Assembly: GCA_902783735.1 (NCBI GenBank) | Contig: CACZSE010000216.1 | Coordinates: forward strand, 1 to 25,199 | From: an uncultured Lachnospiraceae bacterium | Lineage (GTDB): Bacteria; Bacillota; Clostridia; Lachnospirales; Lachnospiraceae | Length of the DNA stretch: 25,199 nucleotides | Reading direction: 5' to 3' | Shown here: piece by piece, positions 1 through 7,180 of the stretch | Position numbering within the stretch: position 1 is the stretch's first letter | Layout: each line of letters begins with the position of its first letter | Position numbers and translations under genes: made by a program | Notes under the pieces: generated by a model | Told to the model about the DNA's origin: nothing | Database searches by the model: none | Seen by the model: the letters and a program-made list of their open reading frames with translations, nothing else

Positions 1-15
1 TGCCAAAATTTGCTA

Positions 16-86
16 AGCAGGATACGGGAGTCGAACCCGCCTATCCAGCTTGGGAAGCTGGCGCCCTACCGATAGACTAATCCTGC
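16..86 (-). tRNA. tRNA-Gly (anticodon CCC)
   Basis: Read on the minus strand, this 71-nt stretch folds into a full cloverleaf. A 7-bp acceptor stem (GCAGGAT with ATCCTGC) closes it. The anticodon arm is CCAGC / TTCCCAA / GCTGG, giving anticodon CCC, which reads GGG. The T arm carries the TTCGACTC loop. The discriminator base is U73, as expected for bacterial glycine tRNAs. The 3' CCA is not encoded, because the next bases are TAG, so CCA must be added enzymatically. Its own promoter lies directly upstream. Confidence 0.95.
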
Positions 87-113
87 AATATGTGTGATGA
101 TGATCACTTAGAA

Positions 114-142
114 AGTATATCATTTATCACACATTTTCTCAA
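114..142 (-). promoter_or_regulatory. Sigma-A promoter of tRNA-Gly
   Basis: On the minus strand TTGAGA (137-142) and TATACT (114-119) are separated by exactly 17 nt. The -10 box ends 27 nt before the first tRNA base, so the primary transcript would carry a leader of about 20 nt to be removed by RNase P. The region also contains an inverted repeat (TGTGTGAT at 91-98 and ATCACACA at 126-133) that overlaps the spacer; its meaning is unknown. Confidence 0.75.
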
Positions 143-156
143 GACAATTGAAAATT

Positions 157-1278
157 TTACCATACCGTAAAAAAGTAGCCGGCCAAAGGGGAGAGCACTA
201 TCATTATCACCGAGAATGTAAATGATGATATCGATATGAGTGTTGCTCTCTGTTGTGAAGGGAACATATCCTGAAGCTTTGCATCCGTCCTTATCTGAAG
301 TGCGTCATCCGCCATGGCGGCTATAAAGCCTCCGATGACCATGAATATGACACTTGCTGTATGTTCCAAGATCACTCCCGATAAGACACCGAATGTGCAT
401 ACAACAAATATCTTTGCATATTTTACATGTTTTGCCTTCAGTATCAGCTTTGCACCTATGACGCCGCCTATCTGCATGACAAACAGAGCGATCCCCAACA
501 GGGTATTCGAAATGCCTGCAGTATTAAGCTTGCTCTGAAGGAAAAACAAAAGAAGTATGTCTATAGCTCCCACAAACGAATTTGCAAACATAAGCTTGGT
601 CGCTTTTGAATTATTGATCAGGAACTTTATACTGTCCGCAAAATAGCTGATCGCTTTTTGCAAAACAGTTTTGATCACATTTGAGCATTCAATACTGTTT
701 TCTTTTTCTGTTCCTTTATCCGTTACATCTACCTCAACAAGTGTAAATGTGATCAAAAGTGTTATAAAGCTTGTAGCCGCACTTATCAGGTATGCTGCTT
801 TATATCCAAGGAAAAGTGCTAAGCCGGCACACATTGTTGATATTCCCGTAGCCACTCTGTAAATGATCGACTGGTTGGAAAAATATCTTTCATATCTCTT
901 TTCTTCACCGACAAGCTTTAATGAATCATATGCCAGAGCATCGGCTGAGCCGGATGCAAAGTTATAAGCAAGCGCATGTCCGGCTATCGACATGCAGACC
1001 ATTGCAAATCCTCCGGAAAATGCCATCACTATATCTGCAATGACTCCGCACAGATTACTCACGATCAGCATCTTCTTTCTTCCGTATACATCGGCCATTA
1101 CACCTGACGGTATCTCAAAGATCAGGCTTGTGATATGAAATATGGTTTCGGCAAATCCTATCTGTACCAGCGAAAAGCCTCTGGCAGCCAATATAGCTAC
1201 CCATGCACCGGTGATCGACAGATTACCGAGTACCGAAGTAATATATAAAGTATTTATCTGTTTCTTAATTTTGAACAT
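157..1278 (-). CDS. MFS transporter, efflux type
   Basis: This 373-residue protein is a major facilitator superfamily carrier in the plasma membrane. It has roughly 12 hydrophobic segments and no signal peptide. The family signature loop between helices 2 and 3 is visible as GVMADVYGRKK at about residues 59-69. The start is the ATG at 1276-1278, because AGGAGG lies 7 nt upstream (1286-1294 region); a longer frame opening upstream with TTG is not needed. Size and motif fit drug or small-molecule exporters, but the substrate cannot be told. The gene sits alone between the tRNA promoter and the helicase gene. It has a leader of about 180 nt with a strong promoter and RNA structure (see separate entries). 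I see no clear terminator after it. Confidence 0.85.
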   Translation of the reverse strand: MFKIKKQINTLYITSVLGNLSITGAWVAILAARGFSLVQIGFAETIFHITSLIFEIPSGVMADVYGRKKMLIVSNLCGVIADIVMAFSGGFAMVCMSIAGHALAYNFASGSADALAYDSLKLVGEEKRYERYFSNQSIIYRVATGISTMCAGLALFLGYKAAYLISAATSFITLLITFTLVEVDVTDKGTEKENSIECSNVIKTVLQKAISYFADSIKFLINNSKATKLMFANSFVGAIDILLLFFLQSKLNTAGISNTLLGIALFVMQIGGVIGAKLILKAKHVKYAKIFVVCTFGVLSGVILEHTASVIFMVIGGFIAAMADDALQIRTDAKLQDMFPSQQRATLISISSFTFSVIMIVLSPLAGYFFTVW

Positions 1279-1295
1279 AAAAAAACCTCCTCTAA

Positions 1296-1327
1296 CATGT
1301 CTGCGATAAATCGCTTTAAGTAACATG
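1296..1327 (-). promoter_or_regulatory. Leader hairpin just upstream of the MFS ribosome site
   Basis: On the minus strand CATGT (1323-1327) can pair with ACATG (1296-1300). Nested inside, GCGA (1311-1314) pairs with TCGC (1303-1306) around a 4-nt loop. The helix ends only a few bases before the GAGGAGG ribosome site of the MFS gene, a position where RNA structure can influence translation. Pairing is seen in the sequence; a regulatory role is inference. Confidence 0.4.
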
Positions 1328-1380
1328 ATAAGGAGATAATGCGTTAACAAATATTTCTGAAAAATGGGCGCACTATCCCC

Positions 1381-1437
1381 TTAGGGAAGTACATAGTAAC
1401 CATTAGTCAATTGAATATTTGTCATCTTCCAGTACAT
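1381..1437 (-). CDS. Possible 18-codon leader ORF ahead of the MFS gene
   Basis: Downstream of a consensus promoter, an ATG preceded by an AAAGG-like ribosome site (about 9 nt away) opens a frame encoding MYWKMTNIQLTNGYYVLP and then stops. It is followed by a GC-rich imperfect hairpin (around 1361-1393) that ends in CCCATTTTT. The order promoter, short ORF, hairpin, resistance-type transporter resembles ribosome-mediated attenuators of antibiotic efflux genes in Firmicutes. The ORF is short enough to occur by chance, and the hairpin is weak. Confidence 0.3.
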   Translation of the reverse strand: MYWKMTNIQLTNGYYVLP

Positions 1438-1487
1438 AACCGATACCTTTCACTTGTTTTTGTAATTGTATCCAAATACTTAGGTGA
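1403..1487 (-). pseudogene. Possible remnant of an OmpR-family response regulator C-terminus
   Basis: In one minus-strand frame the text SPKYLDTIT is read, and in another frame shortly after it VKGIGYVLEDDKYSID and a stop. Together these resemble the end of winged-helix response regulators (consensus like NPKYI-TVRGIGYxLE). Joining them needs a frameshift and removal of a few extra bases, so if real this is a decayed fragment. It overlaps the promoter and leader ORF described for the MFS gene. The match is short and may be chance. Confidence 0.25.
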
Positions 1488-1493
1488 TGTCAA
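1465..1493 (-). promoter_or_regulatory. Consensus promoter for the MFS leader
   Basis: A perfect TTGACA (1488-1493) and TACAAT (1465-1470) with a 17-nt spacer lie on the minus strand, starting 15 nt after the helicase stop codon. Transcription would start near 1458 and give a leader of about 180 nt before the MFS start codon. Confidence 0.7.
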
Positions 1494-1508
1494 GCTTTTT
1501 GGAACGTA

Positions 1509-3956
1509 TCATGTTCTGTTGACGTCCCAGAACCTTCTGAGTTCACTGCCTACAGAAGTCATATTCACCTTTTTTATGTTTTTCCATTCTCTCGGAAACA
1601 GCTCTTTGTAGGAACTGTAACCGAACCTGTAGTCAAGAAGAGCCACTATGCCTGTATCTTCATGAGTTCTTATAACACGCCCTGCTGCCTGGAGCACCTT
1701 ATTGAACCCGGGATAAACATATGCATATTTCATACCTTCACCGTCGATATCATCAAAGTACTTCTTTATGAGTTCGTTCTCTTCACAGACCATGGGTATT
1801 CCGGTACCTACAATGATCGATCCGATAAGACTGTCTCCCTGAAGGTCTATCCCCTCCGAGAAGATTCCTCCAAGTACGCAAAAGCCAAGGAGGCTCTTGT
1901 CCTCTTCGGACTCTGAACCGGTCTCTGAAAATTCATTCAGGAAAGTTTCTCGCTCTGCTTCGGTCATTCTGTCGTTCTGTATAAGAACTCTTATCTTTTC
2001 ATTTTCAAAAGCTTCATCTTCATAAATGTACGCATCGGCATAGGCTTCATATACATTGTTCAAAAATGTATATGACGGAAAGAATGCCATATATCTTCCG
2101 CTATGCGCAGATACTATTTCATGTATATATCCCGCTATACGTGAATACTGATCCTTGCCTCGTTCGGTATATCTGGTGGTAACGCCATCTGCCAGATACA
2201 ATCCTCTCTTGTCGGGATCAAAAGTCGACTGTGCATACACTTCATAATCAGTCTCATCTCCTCCCAAAAGTCCTTTGTAATATTGTATAGGAAGAAGTGT
2301 TGCGGAAAACAAAATGGTTGATACACCTTTTTCCATGCATCCCTGTAGATTGTGAGAAGGATCCACGCAAAACAGTCTCATGCAGAATTCATCTCTGTTC
2401 CTGTATCCGTAAATGATATATTTATCATCCATCAGTTCATATATATTAAGAAGATGGATTATCTCAAAATAGAACTCCAAAACTTCTTCTCTGACAGGTC
2501 CCGGTTCTTCATTTTCCAAAAATGACATCATGCGGTCGTATAACCGTTCCACGCTTCTTATAAGATCGGTTATATCCTCAAATATCTTGTAACCGTTTTG
2601 AGAATCGGCATCAAGTTCCTTTCTTAACTTTAACATCTCCTTGTTACATTTATCCAGTCTTCTCGAAAGAACGGAATCCATACCCTTGACCGCACGCCTG
2701 ATCTTCATTATATGTTCCTTATTTAATTCCGCACTATACATATTTCTTCCGCGATCCACCAGATTATGTGCTTCATCTATAAGGAATATACTCTCCGGAG
2801 GCTTACCTTCCGAAAAAAATCTTTTCAGCGCCACATGCGGATCAAAGAGATAATTATAATCACAGATTATGGCATCGCAGAACAGACTTATATCCAGCGA
2901 AAACTCAAATGGACAGACATTGTGTTTAACTGCATATTTTTCTATCGTATTTCTGTCGTAGTCTTCTTCGTTTGTAAGAAGATCGAACATGGCATCATTG
3001 ACTCTGTCAAAATGACCTTTTGCAAATGGGCATGCATCGGGATTGCAGACCCTCTCTTCCATAAAGCATATCTTATCTTTTGCAGTTAAGATTATGCTCT
3101 TAAATCTCAGTCCCTTTTCCCTCATGAGGGATATGGTATCGCCGGCAACGGTCCGGGTTATGGTCTTGGCTGTCAGATAAAAAATCCTCCGGGCTTTTCC
3201 TTCACCGATGGCTTTGACAGAAGGAAATACGGTAGCGATGGTCTTCCCTACTCCGGTAGGTGCTTCCAGGAACAATTTCTTACCGTGTGCCACAGTATGA
3301 TAAACATGAGTAACAAGTTCCTTTTGGCCTTCACGGTATGTAAATGGGAAGTCTGTCACCTTTATCGAGGCATCACGTTTTTCGATCCAGTCCTGTTCCA
3401 TATCCACCCATTTCATGTAGTCCTGCATGAGTTCATGAAACCACTGCTCAAGCTCCGCAAAGAAATATGTATGATTAAATCTTTTGATCTCCTCCGTGTC
3501 CATATTTACATAGGTCATCTGAACTTCTATATTATTTAATTCATTCTGCTTTGCGTATATAAAGGCGTAGCATTTTGCCTGGGCAAGATGTACGGGATCC
3601 GGATATTCCATTTTATCCAGGTGTCTGTAGGTGCCTTTTATCTCATCTATGACAACGATATCGTCATCTATGATACCGTCGGCTCTCCCATCGACGGTCA
3701 CGGTTGTCAGATCGATATTCTGAGGATTGTCCACAGCACTTTCTATCATATCGGTTATGCGACTATTATCCACATACGTATATGACAACGGAACCTCGGC
3801 ACGGTAATTTCCTCCCATGGATCTTTGTATCTTCCTGTGAAGTCTTCCACCCTCCTGCATGGCCGTCATGGCATCATGTGCTATTCTGTTGTCTATGTCG
3901 CCTTCCCTAAGCAGAAATTCCACCAGAGCGCGCACCGATATCTGAACATTTCGCAT
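1509..3956 (-). CDS. RecB/Cas4-like nuclease fused to XPD/DinG-type DNA helicase
   Basis: This 815-residue protein is predicted to unwind and cut DNA during repair. Residues 1-200 hold a PD-(D/E)XK nuclease of the RecB/Cas4 type: His40, GRADG with Asp93, DEIK with Glu105 and Lys107, and Gln126-x3-Tyr130. Residues 200-815 hold a superfamily 2 helicase of the XPD/Rad3 kind: Walker A EAPTGVGKT at 231-239, four candidate iron-sulfur cysteines (297, 304, 309, 348), and DEAH at 394-397. The C-terminal half carries the second RecA-like fold and ends near an AAGRVIRT motif. All key residues of both activities are present. The start at 3956 is the family-like N-terminus (ISVRALVEF), yet no ribosome site precedes it; a TATAAT box 6 nt upstream suggests a leaderless message. 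It lies directly downstream of murA and its terminator, so it is probably not in the murA operon. Confidence 0.9.
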   Translation of the reverse strand: MRNVQISVRALVEFLLREGDIDNRIAHDAMTAMQEGGRLHRKIQRSMGGNYRAEVPLSYTYVDNSRITDMIESAVDNPQNIDLTTVTVDGRADGIIDDDIVVIDEIKGTYRHLDKMEYPDPVHLAQAKCYAFIYAKQNELNNIEVQMTYVNMDTEEIKRFNHTYFFAELEQWFHELMQDYMKWVDMEQDWIEKRDASIKVTDFPFTYREGQKELVTHVYHTVAHGKKLFLEAPTGVGKTIATVFPSVKAIGEGKARRIFYLTAKTITRTVAGDTISLMREKGLRFKSIILTAKDKICFMEERVCNPDACPFAKGHFDRVNDAMFDLLTNEEDYDRNTIEKYAVKHNVCPFEFSLDISLFCDAIICDYNYLFDPHVALKRFFSEGKPPESIFLIDEAHNLVDRGRNMYSAELNKEHIMKIRRAVKGMDSVLSRRLDKCNKEMLKLRKELDADSQNGYKIFEDITDLIRSVERLYDRMMSFLENEEPGPVREEVLEFYFEIIHLLNIYELMDDKYIIYGYRNRDEFCMRLFCVDPSHNLQGCMEKGVSTILFSATLLPIQYYKGLLGGDETDYEVYAQSTFDPDKRGLYLADGVTTRYTERGKDQYSRIAGYIHEIVSAHSGRYMAFFPSYTFLNNVYEAYADAYIYEDEAFENEKIRVLIQNDRMTEAERETFLNEFSETGSESEEDKSLLGFCVLGGIFSEGIDLQGDSLIGSIIVGTGIPMVCEENELIKKYFDDIDGEGMKYAYVYPGFNKVLQAAGRVIRTHEDTGIVALLDYRFGYSSYKELFPREWKNIKKVNMTSVGSELRRFWDVNRT

Positions 3957-3962
3957 ACGTAT

Positions 3963-3968
3963 ATTATA
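3963..3968 (-). promoter_or_regulatory. TATAAT box placing transcription start at the helicase ATG
   Basis: A perfect TATAAT ends 6 nt before the helicase ATG, so RNA would begin at or next to the start codon. No -35 consensus is present at the usual distance (best is TTCCAT at 3986-3991), and that region forms the murA terminator stem. No Shine-Dalgarno is present. Leaderless translation is an inference from this spacing. Confidence 0.45.
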
Positions 3969-3996
3969 AAAAAAGGTCTCCCCATATGGAAGACCT
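3968..3996 (-). terminator. Intrinsic terminator after murA
   Basis: On the minus strand a 9-bp stem (AGGTCTTCC at 3988-3996 with GGGAGACCT at 3974-3982, one G-U pair) with a 5-nt loop is followed by a run of seven T. It sits about 20 nt after the murA stop codon and only about 12 nt before the helicase start. Confidence 0.85.
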
Positions 3997-4017
3997 CTCT
4001 GTAAACATATTTAAGTA

Positions 4018-5310
4018 TCAGACAACTTTTAGTTTGAAGCGCTGTATCTCTTTTTCGGTATTTACTTTTTCGATCATGGCTCCGAGTCCTCTCAGTTTCT
4101 CATCGAAGTCCTCGTAACCTCTTTCAATGTATTTGATATCTTCCACTGTTGTATAACCTTCAGCGGCAAGACCGGCAAGTACAAGTGCCGCACCCGCTCT
4201 GAGATCGGGAGCTGCAATACTTGCTCCCATATATTTTTCTACACCATCTATAATGGCTACACTGCCTTCAACCTTTATGTTGGCACCCATGCGTGTAAGC
4301 TCATCAACATAACGGAATCTGTTCTCAAACAAGCTTTCGGTAACTATGCTCGTTCCTTTTGAAAGGCCCAGAGCTACTGTTATCTGCGGCTGCATGTCTG
4401 TAGGAAACCCGGGATATGGTAAAGTGTTTACATGAGTATGTCCGAGTCTCTTTGAAGCTACAACTCTTACAGCCTCATCGGATTCTTCTATCTCACAGCC
4501 TATCTCCAAAAGTTTAGAGCTGATAGATTCCAAATGCTTGGGAATTACATTTTTAACAGTAACATCACCTTTTGTTATGGCAGCCGCAAACATGAAAGTT
4601 CCGGCCTCGATCTGATCGGGGATGATAGCATAGTCCGTTCCGTGAAGTTTCGGAACGCCCTTTATACGTATAACATCGGTACCTGCACCCCTTACACTTG
4701 CTCCCATTCTGTTCAAGAAGTTGGCAACATCTACGACATGGGGCTCTTTTGCGGCATTTTCAATGATGGTCCTTCCCTCGGCCAATACCGCTGCCATCAT
4801 TACATTTATGGTAGCTCCTACAGATGCTTTATCAAGATAAATATGTCCGCCATGAAGCTTATCTGCTTTGGCTACGATTATTCCGTGTGTGATATCGACC
4901 CTTGCACCAAGTGCCCTGAAACCTTTGATGTGAAGATCTATGGGACGGCTGCCTATATTGCATCCGCCGGGAAGAGCAACCTCTGCTTCGTTGTATTTTC
5001 CGAGAAGTGCTCCGATCAGATAATATGAGGCTCTGATCTTTTTGATCGATTCATCATCTATGGTCTGTACAGTGATATTTCCTGCATTTATCTTTACGGT
5101 ATGTCTGTCCGGACGCTCAACAATAACACCAATACTCTCCATAGCCTGGATCATGACATTGGTGTCTCTCACATCAGGAACATTTTCTATCAATACTGTT
5201 TCATCTGTCATGATGGCTGCAGCCAGAATGGCCAATGCGGCATTCTTTGCTCCACCGATCTCGACCTCACCTACGAGCGGTGCGCCACCCTTGATCACAT
5301 ATTGTTCCAT
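4018..5310 (-). CDS. murA: UDP-N-acetylglucosamine 1-carboxyvinyltransferase
   Basis: MurA transfers enolpyruvate from phosphoenolpyruvate to UDP-GlcNAc, the first committed step of peptidoglycan synthesis in the cytoplasm. The 430-residue length is normal. The N-terminal GGAKNA (Lys22) and the active-site loop PGGCNIGSRPIDLH are present; Cys117 corresponds to the catalytic cysteine that fosfomycin alkylates, so the enzyme should be fosfomycin-sensitive at this position. The C-terminal half carries the repeated inside-out barrel with DLRAGAALVLAGLAA. The ATG at 5308-5310 is preceded by AAGAGG at 5 nt. It has its own promoter about 140 nt upstream and its own terminator, so it is monocistronic. 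Clostridia often carry two murA paralogues; which one this is cannot be settled here. Confidence 0.97.
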   Translation of the reverse strand: MEQYVIKGGAPLVGEVEIGGAKNAALAILAAAIMTDETVLIENVPDVRDTNVMIQAMESIGVIVERPDRHTVKINAGNITVQTIDDESIKKIRASYYLIGALLGKYNEAEVALPGGCNIGSRPIDLHIKGFRALGARVDITHGIIVAKADKLHGGHIYLDKASVGATINVMMAAVLAEGRTIIENAAKEPHVVDVANFLNRMGASVRGAGTDVIRIKGVPKLHGTDYAIIPDQIEAGTFMFAAAITKGDVTVKNVIPKHLESISSKLLEIGCEIEESDEAVRVVASKRLGHTHVNTLPYPGFPTDMQPQITVALGLSKGTSIVTESLFENRFRYVDELTRMGANIKVEGSVAIIDGVEKYMGASIAAPDLRAGAALVLAGLAAEGYTTVEDIKYIERGYEDFDEKLRGLGAMIEKVNTEKEIQRFKLKVV

Positions 5311-5454
5311 GTTAACCTCTTATTCAATCCGCATCTCTCATAAAAATCAATGCGAAAGGTTCTTCGGGGTATGTATGTTATCCCCAAAATCTATATATAG
5401 TATACGAAAATTTCAATTAACAAAATATTGTATATCCACAATACAACTTAGTAT

Positions 5455-5483
5455 AGTATACACGCATCTGAGCAATTTGTAAA
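5455..5483 (-). promoter_or_regulatory. murA promoter
   Basis: On the minus strand TTTACA (5478-5483) and TATACT (5455-5460) have a 17-nt spacer. Transcription would start near 5448, giving a leader of about 138 nt. A second TATACT (5399-5404) lies 56 nt further downstream in a near-copy of the same GTATACTATA context, but without a good -35 box. The leader can form small hairpins (5366-5385 and 5330-5354). Just upstream of the promoter is a GC-rich hairpin (CGCGG 5502-5506 / CCGCG 5512-5516) without a T run. Confidence 0.7.
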
Positions 5484-5536
5484 CCGAACGTGTGTATCGT
5501 ACGCGGTGTGCCCGCGCTCTTTATTGTATATGAACG

Positions 5537-5581
5537 AAAAAAAGGATCATCGAAAAGCTCTGTTACTTTACGATGATCCTT
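5537..5581 (-). terminator. Intrinsic terminator after the M23 peptidase gene
   Basis: On the minus strand an 11-bp perfect stem (AAGGATCATCG with CGATGATCCTT, arms 5571-5581 and 5542-5552) with an 18-nt loop runs straight into seven T (5537-5543). It starts about 10 nt after the stop codon and closes the two-gene envelope operon. Confidence 0.92.
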
Positions 5582-5591
5582 ATGATCTTTA

Positions 5592-7172
5592 TTAATTCAG
5601 ATACTTCAACGGGTTAACCGCCGTTCCGTTTATCCTTATCTCGAAATGCAGATGCGGCCCGGTACTTACTCCGGAATTTCCGCTGAGTGCGATCTTGTCA
5701 CCCTGACGTACGTTCTGTCCGACGCTTACCAATACCTTACTCAGATGTCCGTATCGGGTCTCCTTACCGTCCGGATGCTGAATATATACAACATATCCAT
5801 ATCCGCTGGCCCAACCGGCCTTTGTAACACGTCCGCCCGAAGAAGCCATGACAGCCGATCCTTTAGCGATCGCCCAGTCGACACCTTTATGATAAGTAGA
5901 AGCTCCTCTGGTAGGTGCGTTTCGTTTGCCAAAGGTAGATGACAATCTTCCTCCGGAAACAGGTTTGATATATGTAGGCGGGATCTTGGTACCACGTTCA
6001 ACCACCTTGGCTACCGCTTCTAAGATCACATCCTCTTTAATGACTTCTCTCGATACTTCCTTATCATTCAGATAATTGATCTGTGCAACGATATTTCTGT
6101 GACCGGCACTGGGTTCCTGCCTGGTGACCTTTTCCGTAGTGTACCACTCATCATTGTCTATATAGATGACTTCCGCGTCATAGTCCTCTTCTATATATTC
6201 CTGCTCAACCCTGTTGATCGACAATGGCGGTTCGGGGTTTGTGATGATGATCTCCTGACCTGCTCTTATCATGGAGTTTTCATCTTCTATGGAATCGTTT
6301 AGTGCAATGATCTTATCCATGGGAATGTCAGTTGCCATGGATATCCCGGATAATGTATCTCCGGATTTAACCTCATAAACAACATTCTTTTCCTGGCTGG
6401 ATGTTATGCTCTCGATCGCATTGTCCACATTTTCAAGCTGACTGTCCGAAAGATAAGCATCCACTATCTCAATCTGATTATCGAATGAGATATTTAACAG
6501 CCCGTAATCGAAGTCGTCGAATCCTTTGTTTTTCTCCGATACTTCGGCTTCCATCATCTCTTCATTGAAAAGACGTTCAAATCCGGCTCCCTCAAGAGTT
6601 CCTTCTTCCGTCTCTGCTTCAATCTCTTCGTTTCTTTTTACCGAAGCGGTCAGAGCATTCAACTCTCTTTCATGGTCTTTCTCAAGCGATACCGAATACT
6701 CATGATCCGGATCGTATTTGTCGACAGCGGCCTGGAGAACACTTTTAACCTCATCCAATGTGGCAAGATTGACGGTGTAGGTTCCGATCTTGACCGTATA
6801 GGCAGGCTTCAATGCTTCATGAACGCTTTCCTCAAGCTTCTTTACCATGTTGGCCTTAACAGTCTTTTCACTGTCGGTCTCACCGAAAAGCACCTCACTG
6901 CCCTCAACATTGACAGATGCTTCAACAAACATGAGTGCATTCATATCGGAAGCGACCTCACGTCTGGCTTCTATAAGCAATTCATCTACATCGGTCTGTT
7001 TACCTACGGTACCCACAAACTCATTGTTAAGAAAAACTTTGAAAATGTTGTTTCCTTCGGAGCTGATCTTACAGTATTGAGGAACAAATATTATGTTTAA
7101 AAAAATCACAAAAACGGATACCTTTAACCAAACATAGCGCATCCGTTTATAGTGTGTGGTAATAAATCTCAT
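5592..7172 (-). CDS. Cell-wall M23 metallopeptidase with LysM and G5 domains
   Basis: This 526-residue protein is an exported or membrane-anchored peptidoglycan hydrolase. A basic N-terminus and one hydrophobic segment (about residues 13-31) act as signal anchor or signal peptide. Residues 40-260 are an acidic stalk of uncertain fold. A LysM wall-binding domain follows (about 264-310, VKSGDTLSGIS), then a G5-type domain (about 316-396), then a complete M23 peptidase (about 405-522). Zinc and catalytic residues are present: His428-x3-Asp432, His476 in YGHLS, and His507/His509 in GPHLHFEI. It probably cuts peptide cross-links. The start codon lies 8 nt after the stop of the upstream gene with no evident ribosome site, which implies translational coupling; Met11 is an alternative start. 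It is the second gene of the operon controlled at 8384-8419 and ends at a strong terminator. Confidence 0.92.
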   Translation of the reverse strand: MRFITTHYKRMRYVWLKVSVFVIFLNIIFVPQYCKISSEGNNIFKVFLNNEFVGTVGKQTDVDELLIEARREVASDMNALMFVEASVNVEGSEVLFGETDSEKTVKANMVKKLEESVHEALKPAYTVKIGTYTVNLATLDEVKSVLQAAVDKYDPDHEYSVSLEKDHERELNALTASVKRNEEIEAETEEGTLEGAGFERLFNEEMMEAEVSEKNKGFDDFDYGLLNISFDNQIEIVDAYLSDSQLENVDNAIESITSSQEKNVVYEVKSGDTLSGISMATDIPMDKIIALNDSIEDENSMIRAGQEIIITNPEPPLSINRVEQEYIEEDYDAEVIYIDNDEWYTTEKVTRQEPSAGHRNIVAQINYLNDKEVSREVIKEDVILEAVAKVVERGTKIPPTYIKPVSGGRLSSTFGKRNAPTRGASTYHKGVDWAIAKGSAVMASSGGRVTKAGWASGYGYVVYIQHPDGKETRYGHLSKVLVSVGQNVRQGDKIALSGNSGVSTGPHLHFEIRINGTAVNPLKYLN

Positions 7173-7180
7173 GATCTACG

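Noticed and set aside
91..133. TGTGTGAT/ATCACACA inverted repeat as terminator of the MFS gene
   Set aside because: The loop is 27 nt and no T run follows on the minus strand; the area is better explained as the tRNA promoter.
4534..5028. Plus-strand open frame of 164 codons inside murA
   Set aside because: It lies entirely antisense to a well conserved gene, with no recognisable domain or ribosome site.
5502..5516. CGCGG/CCGCG hairpin between murA and the M23 gene as a terminator
   Set aside because: No T run follows on either strand, and a much better terminator lies at 5537-5581; left as an unexplained stem upstream of the murA promoter.
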